Shown: positions 14,363 through 19,629 of the stretch, piece after piece
Layout: each line of letters opens with the position of its first letter
How positions within the stretch are numbered: the first letter of the stretch is position 1
NCBI GenBank assembly: GCA_051648485.1
Contig: JBOFFH010000036.1
Location: 1 to 19,629 of the forward strand
Source of the DNA: JAGNZR01 sp051648485
GTDB lineage: Bacteria > Fusobacteriota > Fusobacteriia > Fusobacteriales > Fusobacteriaceae
Length of the DNA: 19,629 nt
Reading direction: 5' to 3'
Notes under the pieces: model-generated
What the model saw: the letters and a program-made list of their open reading frames with translations, nothing else
What the model was told of the DNA's origin: nothing
Database searches by the model: none
Made by a program: the position numbers and the translations under genes

Positions 14363-15277
14363 TTACATTAAATTTTCAAAATCTTCAAGCTTTTCTATGT
14401 TTTTCACTTCTATTTCTTTATCTATTTTTTTTATAAGACCAGATAATACTTTTCCAGGTCCAATTTCATAGATTTTAGTGACACCTTGCTCTTTTAAAAA
14501 GTTTATTGTATCCACCCATTTTACAGGTCCAAAACTTTGCTCGTAGATTTCTTTTTTTAACTCTTCTATATTTTCAACAATGTTTCCTGTTGTATTCCCA
14601 ATTAAATTAGTTTCTGAATTTTTAAATTCGAACTCTCCTAAAACTGATTTTAACTTTTCACCAGCTTCTTTCATAAGTGAAGAATGAAAAGGTCCAGAAA
14701 CTTGAAGAAGTATAGCACGCTTTGCTCCTGCTTCTTTAAGAGCAGTACAAGCTTTTTCTATTGCTAATTTTTCACCAGCTATAACTGTTTGATTAGGTTC
14801 ATTGAAGTTTACCGCTTCTACAACTCCTTCTACACTGGCTAAAACCTCTTTTATTTTTTCTGAATTCATACCTATAACTGCAGCCATACCACCATTTGTA
14901 GTGATAGCAACTTCATTCATAAATTGTCCTCTCAAAGCTGTTAACTTTACAGTTTCTTCTAATGATAAAAATCCTGCTGCACCTATTGCCGCATATTGAC
15001 CTACAGAATGTCCTGCAACATAGTCAGGCTTTATTCCTTTATCTTTTAAAAGCTTTTCTAAAACTAAGCTCATACTTACTATTGCAGGTTGAGTGTTTTT
15101 TGTTTGTTTCAACTCTTCCTCTGTTCCTGAAAACATTATATTTTTTAAGTCAAAATCTAATTTTTCAAATATTTCATCAAAATATTTTTTTGCCATTTCA
15201 TTTTTTTCATACAATTCTTTTCCCATTCCAACGTATTGTGTACCTTGTCCTGGAAATACAAAAGCTATTTTCGACAT
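14363..15277 (-). CDS. fabD: Malonyl-CoA:ACP transacylase (FabD)
   Basis: A 304-residue alpha/beta hydrolase-like enzyme that loads malonyl groups from CoA onto ACP. It starts MSKIAFVFPGQGTQYVGMG, with the oxyanion Q11 in the GQGTQ motif. The nucleophile is S91 in AGHSVGQYAA, the carboxylate-binding arginine is R116 (LRGQFM), and the catalytic histidine is H198 (GPFHSS), close to S92, R117 and H201 of E. coli. The frame extends nine codons further up to 15304, but that ATG lies in the promoter region without a binding site; GGAGGAG directly upstream of 15277 fixes the start. The gene has its own strong promoter in the gap after fabH, so it and the genes below need not depend on plsX-fabH transcription. 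Confidence 0.96.
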   Translation of the reverse strand: MSKIAFVFPGQGTQYVGMGKELYEKNEMAKKYFDEIFEKLDFDLKNIMFSGTEEELKQTKNTQPAIVSMSLVLEKLLKDKGIKPDYVAGHSVGQYAAIGAAGFLSLEETVKLTALRGQFMNEVAITTNGGMAAVIGMNSEKIKEVLASVEGVVEAVNFNEPNQTVIAGEKLAIEKACTALKEAGAKRAILLQVSGPFHSSLMKEAGEKLKSVLGEFEFKNSETNLIGNTTGNIVENIEELKKEIYEQSFGPVKWVDTINFLKEQGVTKIYEIGPGKVLSGLIKKIDKEIEVKNIEKLEDFENLM

Positions 15278-15307
15278 AACTCCTCCAATTAAAATATTAC
15301 ACATGTT

Positions 15308-15336
15308 ATTTTATAATGATTCTGGTTTTTTGTCAA
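15308..15336 (-). promoter_or_regulatory. Internal promoter before fabD
   Basis: A perfect TTGACA (15331-15336), 17-base spacer and TAAAAT (15308-15313) on the minus strand. The -35 lies four bases after the fabH stop, and the -10 is about 30 bases before the fabD ATG. Confidence 0.78.
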
Positions 15337-15340
15337 TTAA

Positions 15341-16333
15341 TTAATATGCCCACTTCATTATTAAAGAACCAAACGTTAATCCACCACCAAATCCAGTGAT
15401 AGCTACAACATCTCCTTTTTTAATAAGGTTCTTATTTAAAGCTTCTTCCATCGCGATTCCTATCGATGCAGCAGAAGTATTTCCAAACTTATTTAAATTT
15501 AGATAAAATTTATCCATTGGAATTCCTAATTTTTTAGAAGCTGTTTCTATTATTCTTGAATTTGCTTGATGTGGAATAACTATATCTACATTTTCAGCTG
15601 ATAAACCTGATTTTTTTAAAGCTTCTTTTGTTGCATTAGGTAAAGCATTCACTGCAAATTTAAATACTTCTTGTCCCTTCATCTTTAAATAATTTTCTTT
15701 ATTTTTCATTCTTTCTTCTGTCATAGGATATTTACTTCCACCAGCTTTTACAATTAATGTTTCATTTATATCTCCGTCTGACCCCAAATGACTAGAAAGT
15801 ATTCCATATCCTTCTTCAACTTCTCCAACAACTGCTGCTGCTGCTCCATCTCCAAATAATACTGCTGTATTTCTATCTTCAATATCAATTATACGTGACA
15901 ATGTTTCTGCACCTATAACTAATATTTTTTTGTAAACTCCTGAAACTACCATAGAATTAGCTACTGTTAAAGCATATACAAGTCCAGAACAAGCGGCACC
16001 TAAATCCATAGCAGCTGCATTTATTGCTCCTAATTTTTTTTGAACTAAACAAGCTGAACTAGTAAGTAGATAATCTGGAGTACAAGTTGCCACTATTATA
16101 AGTTCAATCTCTTCAGCAGATATTCCACCATTTTCTAAAGCTTTTTTTGCTGCTTCTACTGCTAAATCTGAAGTTGCTTGTTCAGGTGCTGCAAATCTTC
16201 TTTCTTCTATTCCAGTACGAGATTTTATCCATTCATCACTTGTATCCATTATTTTTTCAAAATCAAAGTTTGTCATTATTTTTTCAGGAACATAAGCACC
16301 TAATGCTATTATTCCAGCACTTTTATTTTTCAT
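15341..16333 (-). CDS. fabH: 3-oxoacyl-ACP synthase III (FabH)
   Basis: A 330-residue initiating condensing enzyme that joins acetyl-CoA (or a branched primer) to malonyl-ACP. The catalytic triad is C115 (DLGAACSGLVYAL), H255 (VIPHQANSRI) and N285 (FGNTSAAS). The C-terminal TGFGGGLTFGS motif is present, and the length is normal. The ATG is preceded by AGAGGAGA. It follows plsX after 35 bases and shares its transcript. The N-terminal segment TNFDFEKIMDTSDEWIKSRTG is the usual FabH dimer and CoA-binding region. Primer preference (acetyl or branched) cannot be read from the sequence with confidence. Confidence 0.98.
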   Translation of the reverse strand: MKNKSAGIIALGAYVPEKIMTNFDFEKIMDTSDEWIKSRTGIEERRFAAPEQATSDLAVEAAKKALENGGISAEEIELIIVATCTPDYLLTSSACLVQKKLGAINAAAMDLGAACSGLVYALTVANSMVVSGVYKKILVIGAETLSRIIDIEDRNTAVLFGDGAAAAVVGEVEEGYGILSSHLGSDGDINETLIVKAGGSKYPMTEERMKNKENYLKMKGQEVFKFAVNALPNATKEALKKSGLSAENVDIVIPHQANSRIIETASKKLGIPMDKFYLNLNKFGNTSAASIGIAMEEALNKNLIKKGDVVAITGFGGGLTFGSLIMKWAY

Positions 16334-16368
16334 GTTTTTTCTCCTCTTAACACTTTAAAATTTTAGAA

Positions 16369-17367
16369 TTATTTTTTTATTAGTTCTTCTTTTATTTTTT
16401 CTATAAAATCTGCTTCTACAAATCTACAAGCTGCTTTTATAGCATTTTTTATAGCTTTAGAGTCCGAACTTCCATGAGCTTTTACAGAAATATGATTTAA
16501 ACCTATAAAAATTGCTCCTCCATATTCAGATGAATCCATACTTTTTTTTAATTCTCTAAATATTGGTTTTAGCAATAATGCTCCTATTTTAGCTATAACA
16601 CTTTTTTTTATCTCTCTTTTTAAAAAATCTATTATAAATTTTGCTGTTCCCTCTGTAGCTTTTAATAAAATATTTCCTGTATATCCATCAGTTACAACTA
16701 CATCTATATCTGAATTTAAAAGATAATTAGGTTCTATATTTCCTACAAATTTAATTTTTTTTTCATTATGAATGGCATGGTAACTTTCTCTTGTCAATTC
16801 ATTGCCCTTTCCCTTTTCACTTCCAATATTCAAAAGAGCTACTTTTGGATTGTTTACTCCTAAAATTATTTCAGCATATTTGCTTCCTAATAAGGCAAAT
16901 TGAGATAAAAACTCTGGTTTACAATCTGAATTCGCACCTACATCTAAAACTACCATATTTCCTTTTTCTCTTGGAAAAACTGTAGCTATACAAGGTCTTA
17001 AAATTCCAGGTATTCTTTTCAATTTTAATTGACTAGCTGTTATGAGTGCCCCTGTATTTCCTGCCGAAACAGAAGCTTGAGCCAGCTCTTTTTTTACTAA
17101 ATCTAAAGCTACATTCATAGAGGAATCTTTTTTACTTCTTACAGCCACAACAGGATCTTCATCCATACCGATAACTTCTGTTGCATTATATATTTCTATT
17201 TTATTTTTATCATATTCATATTTAGAAAGTTCTTTTTTTATCTCAACTTCTTTTCCTACAAGATAAATCTTTTTTAACGATTTAATCTCTTCTAAAGCTG
17301 ATATAGCACCCTTTACTGTTTCAATGGGCCCATAATCTCCTCCCATAGCATCTAAGGCTATTTTCAT
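16369..17367 (-). CDS. plsX: Phosphate acyltransferase PlsX
   Basis: A 332-residue peripheral-membrane enzyme that converts acyl-ACP to acyl-phosphate, the acyl donor for PlsY in phospholipid synthesis. Family segments are MKIALDAMGGDYGP at the N-terminus, SVSAGNTGALITAS, VLDVGANSDCKPEFLSQFA and the C-terminal EYGGAIFIGLNHISVKAHGS. The ATG has AGGAGG about six bases upstream. It heads the fab cluster behind its own promoter, immediately after the rpmF terminator. The rpmF-plsX-fabH order is a classic arrangement in many bacteria, though here a terminator separates rpmF from plsX. Confidence 0.98.
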   Translation of the reverse strand: MKIALDAMGGDYGPIETVKGAISALEEIKSLKKIYLVGKEVEIKKELSKYEYDKNKIEIYNATEVIGMDEDPVVAVRSKKDSSMNVALDLVKKELAQASVSAGNTGALITASQLKLKRIPGILRPCIATVFPREKGNMVVLDVGANSDCKPEFLSQFALLGSKYAEIILGVNNPKVALLNIGSEKGKGNELTRESYHAIHNEKKIKFVGNIEPNYLLNSDIDVVVTDGYTGNILLKATEGTAKFIIDFLKREIKKSVIAKIGALLLKPIFRELKKSMDSSEYGGAIFIGLNHISVKAHGSSDSKAIKNAIKAACRFVEADFIEKIKEELIKK

Positions 17368-17394
17368 CTCTTACCTCCTAAAACGGTTTCCTAT

Positions 17395-17423
17395 ATTCTA
17401 CCATACTTTCAAATATATTAAAA
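17395..17423 (-). promoter_or_regulatory. Promoter of the plsX-fabH cluster
   Basis: An extended -10, TGGTAGAAT (TAGAAT at 17395-17400 with TG upstream), is 17 bases from a weak -35 TTTTAA (17418-17423) on the minus strand. It lies about 28 bases before the plsX ATG, just past the rpmF terminator. Confidence 0.55.
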
Positions 17424-17462
17424 CAAATAAAAAAGGACAAGAAATAAACCTTGTCCTTTTTT
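17423..17462 (-). terminator. Rho-independent terminator after rpmF
   Basis: A perfect 13-bp inverted repeat (17429-17441 with 17450-17462, core GGACAAG/CTTGTCC) has an 8-base loop, and its arm ends in six Ts followed by ATTTGTTTT on the minus strand. It is the strongest terminator in the window, and symmetric enough to work in both directions. Confidence 0.88.
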
Positions 17463-17478
17463 ATTTTTAAAGTTTTAA

Positions 17479-17658
17479 TTACTCAGCTATTTTTAAAACT
17501 TGTCTTCCGTTGTAATCTCCACACTCAAGACAAACTCTGTGAGATCTTTTTGGAGCTCCACATTTACCACAAGTTGATAATCCTGTTGCTGTTAAAGCAT
17601 GGTGAGATCTTCTCATGTTCTTTTTAGCTTTCGATGTTTTTTTCTTAGGTACCGCCAT
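17479..17658 (-). CDS. rpmF: 50S ribosomal protein L32
   Basis: A short gene of 59 codons. The protein begins MAVPKKKTSKAKKNMRRSHH, the canonical L32 N-terminus, followed by LTATGLSTCGKCG and a second knuckle CLECG. The zinc ribbon has all four cysteines (C30, C33, C43, C46), so it is the zinc-binding form. It ends GRQVLKIAE. AGGAGG lies upstream of the ATG within a 34-base gap after yceD. It is cotranscribed with yceD from the promoter at 18219-18247, and a strong terminator follows. The yceD-rpmF pair is conserved across bacteria. Confidence 0.98.
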   Translation of the reverse strand: MAVPKKKTSKAKKNMRRSHHALTATGLSTCGKCGAPKRSHRVCLECGDYNGRQVLKIAE

Positions 17659-17692
17659 TCTTATTACCTCCTAATCTTTTAAAGGTTTATCC

Positions 17693-18187
17693 TTAAAGTT
17701 TTAATAATTTAGCCCATCTTTGATCTATTCCATTATCAGCATATTTCTCTATTTCCGAATCATCTTCACAGTTTGGAATACAAGCTGGATAAGGTTCTTG
17801 ATCTAATAAGATTTGTTCTCTTACTATTTCAATTATATCTATCTCTCCATTAAGAGCTTCTTCACAACTCTCTAAATCGATTTCTTTTTCCTCTTCTAGA
17901 TTCTTTATAAATAATTTATAGCTTTTTGGATCTAATAATTTCGAGTTAAACTCTCCATTAAGTTCTTGGGTAATCTCTTTTAGACATCTTACACATTGTT
18001 GCCTAAAAATTCCTGAATAATTTCCAGAAATTTCATAAACGTCTCCTATTCCTTCAACATAAAGTTTATTAATAGAATATTTTATTTCAACAGGTTTTAA
18101 CAGTTCTAAACCATCGACAGAATCGATTTTCAAGTTCTGATTCAATATGTTAAGATCTCCTTTGAAATCATAAATTTTAAGTTTCAA
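17693..18187 (-). CDS. yceD: YceD family (DUF177) protein
   Basis: A 164-residue protein of the DUF177/YceD family, linked in other bacteria to 23S rRNA accumulation and nearly always encoded before rpmF. Visible features are CVRCL (C65, C68), a second cysteine pair CIPNC (C136, C140) that could complete a metal site, an acidic middle, and the conserved C-terminal DQRWAKLLKL. The start is TTG at 18187-18185: GGGAGG lies six bases upstream and no in-frame ATG occurs near the N-terminus. A consensus-like promoter precedes it. No terminator is visible between ychF and this gene, so read-through from ychF is possible. Confidence 0.9.
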   Translation of the reverse strand: MKLKIYDFKGDLNILNQNLKIDSVDGLELLKPVEIKYSINKLYVEGIGDVYEISGNYSGIFRQQCVRCLKEITQELNGEFNSKLLDPKSYKLFIKNLEEEKEIDLESCEEALNGEIDIIEIVREQILLDQEPYPACIPNCEDDSEIEKYADNGIDQRWAKLLKL

Positions 18188-18218
18188 AGATAACCTCCCT
18201 TATTATATTCACTTGGTT

Positions 18219-18247
18219 ATTTTACTAAAAAATTCATGTTTTGTCAA
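18219..18247 (-). promoter_or_regulatory. Promoter of yceD-rpmF
   Basis: A perfect TTGACA (18242-18247), 17-base spacer and TAAAAT (18219-18224) on the minus strand, about 30 bases before the yceD TTG start. It is one of the two best promoters in the window, fitting a ribosomal-protein gene. Confidence 0.82.
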
Positions 18248-18267
18248 GTATAATTTCTTAATACCCC

Positions 18268-19365
18268 TTATACGTTAAACAAGAATTCCATTAAATCTCC
18301 GTCTTTTACTATATATTCTTTTCCTTCTAATCTAAGCATTCCCACTTCTTGTGAACCTTTCCATCCACTATTTTTTATAAATTCCTCATAAGCGACAACT
18401 TTTGCACGAATGAATCCTTTTTCAAAATCAGTATGAATCTCTCCTGCTGCTTTAGGGGCTGTGTCACCTATTTTTATAGTCCAGGCTCTAATTTCTTTTA
18501 CTCCAGCTGTAAAGTATGTTTGAAGTCCTAACAATTTGTATCCTGCTCTTATCAATCTATTTAGTCCTGCTTCTTCAACTCCCAAAGTTTCTAAAAATTC
18601 TTTTTTAGACTCTTCATCATCCATCTCTTGAAGTTCAGCCTCAACTTTAGCCGAAACTATTACAACTTCTGAACCTAAATCTTTGGCATAAGCACGAACT
18701 CTTTCTACAAATTCATTTCCTGTTGCTAAATCATCTTCTGACACATTAGCAGCAAAAATCATAGGTTTTATAGTTAATAATTGGTACATTTTTATAAGAT
18801 CTTCTTCTTCTTTATTAAGAATTAGATTTTTCAACATTTTTATTTCTTCTAAATGTGCCATACATTTTTCTAAAATAGGCATCAATTGCATAGATTCTTT
18901 ATTCTTATTTTTAGCAAGTTTAGAATGTTTTTCTATAGCTTTTTCTAGAGTATCCATATCAGCTAATATAAGCTCTCCATTTATTACTTCTATATCAGCA
19001 ATAGGGTCTATTCCACCCGCTACGTGAATTACATTTTCATCTTCAAAACATCTTACAACTTGACAAATAGCTGCTGTACCTCTTATATTTGAAAGAAATT
19101 TATTTCCCAGTCCTTCACCTTTAGAAGCTCCCTTAACTAAACCAGCTATATCTACGAATTCAACAGTTGCCGGAACAACTCTTTGAGGGTTTATTATTTT
19201 TGATAATTCATCTATTCTTGCATCTGGTACTGTAACCATACCAACATTAGGTTCTATTGTACAAAATGGATAGTTAGCAGCTTCTGCAGCACCTGCTTTT
19301 GTTATAGCATTAAACAGTGTTGATTTTCCAACATTCGGTAATCCTACTATTCCTATTCCTATCAT
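18268..19365 (-). CDS. ychF: YchF/OLA1-family ribosome-associated ATPase
   Basis: A 365-residue Obg-related P-loop protein that binds ribosomes and hydrolyses ATP. G1 is GLPNVGKS (8-15), the switch I region is YPFCTIEPNVG, and G3 is DIAG (72-75), followed by GASKGEGLGN. The usual GTP-specificity NKxD is replaced by NVSE (207-210), the hallmark of the adenine-binding YchF subgroup. A coiled-coil insert of about residues 130-200 and a C-terminal TGS domain (about 280-363) complete it. AGGAGG lies upstream of the ATG. It has its own promoter after the rRNA operon. Confidence 0.98.
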   Translation of the reverse strand: MIGIGIVGLPNVGKSTLFNAITKAGAAEAANYPFCTIEPNVGMVTVPDARIDELSKIINPQRVVPATVEFVDIAGLVKGASKGEGLGNKFLSNIRGTAAICQVVRCFEDENVIHVAGGIDPIADIEVINGELILADMDTLEKAIEKHSKLAKNKNKESMQLMPILEKCMAHLEEIKMLKNLILNKEEEDLIKMYQLLTIKPMIFAANVSEDDLATGNEFVERVRAYAKDLGSEVVIVSAKVEAELQEMDDEESKKEFLETLGVEEAGLNRLIRAGYKLLGLQTYFTAGVKEIRAWTIKIGDTAPKAAGEIHTDFEKGFIRAKVVAYEEFIKNSGWKGSQEVGMLRLEGKEYIVKDGDLMEFLFNV

Positions 19366-19419
19366 TTTTTCCTCCTATATTTTCTATATTTTATCTATAT
19401 ATAATTTATTAATCTCATC

Positions 19420-19448
19420 ATTATAGCATATTTTCAAATTTTTGTAAA
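19420..19448 (-). promoter_or_regulatory. Promoter of ychF
   Basis: TTTACA (19443-19448), 17 bases, TATAAT (19420-19425) with the TG of an extended -10 (TGCTATAAT) on the minus strand. It lies about 55 bases before the ychF ATG, in the gap after the 5S gene. Confidence 0.75.
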
Positions 19449-19469
19449 AGATAACAAAACTTAAAAAAA

Positions 19470-19486
19470 CAAAAAATAAAAAAAAA
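19470..19486 (-). terminator. T-run ending the rRNA operon directly after 5S rRNA
   Basis: Nine Ts, one A and six Ts follow the last base of 5S helix I on the minus strand. No separate hairpin lies between. The closing stem of 5S (GCTTGGTG with CGCCAAGC) may serve as the terminator stem. Confidence 0.6.
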
Positions 19487-19604
19487 GCTTGGCGAATTCC
19501 TATTCTCCCGGGCAGCTTCCCACCAAGTACCTTCAGCGTTTATGGGCTTAACTTCTGGGTTCGAAATGTGACCAGGTGTACCCCCATAGCTATTTTCACC
19601 AAGC
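19487..19604 (-). rRNA. rrf: 5S ribosomal RNA
   Basis: About 118 bases on the minus strand. Helix I pairs GCTTGGTG at the 5' end with CGCCAAGC at the 3' end. The conserved loop TTCGAACCCAGAAGTTAAGC, the GGTACACCTGGTC segment and the GGGAGAATAGG arm are all present. Ends are placed on helix I and may be off by one or two bases. It is the last gene of an rRNA operon whose 23S gene lies beyond the window edge. Confidence 0.95.
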
Positions 19605-19606
19605 TA

Positions 19607-19627
19607 TCAAATGTTTTAGACATTTGA
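19607..19627. repeat. Hairpin just upstream of 5S rRNA
   Basis: TCAAATG and CATTTGA (19607-19613 and 19621-19627) form a 7-bp stem around a 7-base loop in the spacer before 5S. No T-run follows, so it is more likely a processing structure than a terminator. Confidence 0.5.
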
Positions 19628-19629
19628 AA

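Noticed and set aside
15278..15304. Longer start for FabD (ATG at 15304)
   Set aside because: It lies in the promoter region without a binding site, whereas GGAGGAG directly precedes the ATG at 15277 and the family start MSKIAFVFPGQG is there.
18201..18206. TATAAT close to the yceD start as a second -10
   Set aside because: Transcription from it would start at or inside the ribosome site, and no matching -35 is found; the TTGACA/TAAAAT pair upstream is far better.
1..19629. Mobile element, CRISPR array, tRNA gene or known riboswitch
   Set aside because: No transposase, integrase, long terminal repeats, regularly spaced repeats, tRNA cloverleaf or recognisable riboswitch core was seen on either strand.

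Overview
The window is AT-rich (roughly 30% GC by eye) and every gene lies on the minus strand, so transcription runs from the high coordinates to the low ones. Gene content and order (yceD-rpmF, then plsX-fabH-fabD-acpP-fabF-rnc without fabG, then an Elp3-like radical SAM gene, RNase G, coaD, radA and disA), dense AGGAGG-type ribosome binding sites, strong A/T-rich sigma70-type promoters and a BMP-family nucleoside lipoprotein fit a Fusobacteriota bacterium (Fusobacterium or Cetobacterium-like). The genus is an inference.

Layout in the direction of transcription: the end of an rRNA operon (5S rRNA, about 19604-19487, followed at once by a T-run); the ribosome-associated ATPase ychF with its own promoter; yceD (TTG start) and rpmF (L32, 59 aa) behind a TTGACA/TAAAAT promoter and closed by a strong terminator; the fatty-acid and phospholipid cluster plsX-fabH-fabD-acpP-fabF, with candidate promoters before plsX, fabD and acpP and a terminator-like hairpin between acpP and fabF. 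From fabF the genes continue tightly packed, often overlapping: rnc, an Elp3-like radical SAM gene, rng, coaD, radA, disA and a CopZ-like metallochaperone. A BMP-family lipoprotein with its own promoter and terminator follows.

The left quarter is a nucleoside-salvage operon: pdp-deoC-deoB-deoD-cdd, ending in an 8-oxoguanine DNA glycosylase (ogg) coupled to cdd, closed by a 14-bp hairpin terminator. Cdd deaminates cytidine. Pdp and DeoD phosphorolyse pyrimidine and purine nucleosides. DeoB converts ribose/deoxyribose-1-phosphate to the 5-phosphate. DeoC cleaves deoxyribose-5-phosphate to acetaldehyde and glyceraldehyde-3-phosphate. The BMP lipoprotein next door is a plausible nucleoside receptor for import. 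The window's left edge catches the first 24 codons of miaB (TTG start) behind a good promoter.

Most of this is conserved housekeeping DNA. I see no mobile element, CRISPR array, tRNA or phage gene, and no clearly new system. The parts most worth a second look are regulatory (an imperfect FapR-box-like element before acpP, the acpP/fabF hairpin, the internal fabD promoter), the uncharacterised radical SAM protein between two ribonuclease genes, and a base-excision repair glycosylase inside a nucleoside catabolism operon. No gene-free stretch exceeds 300 bases.
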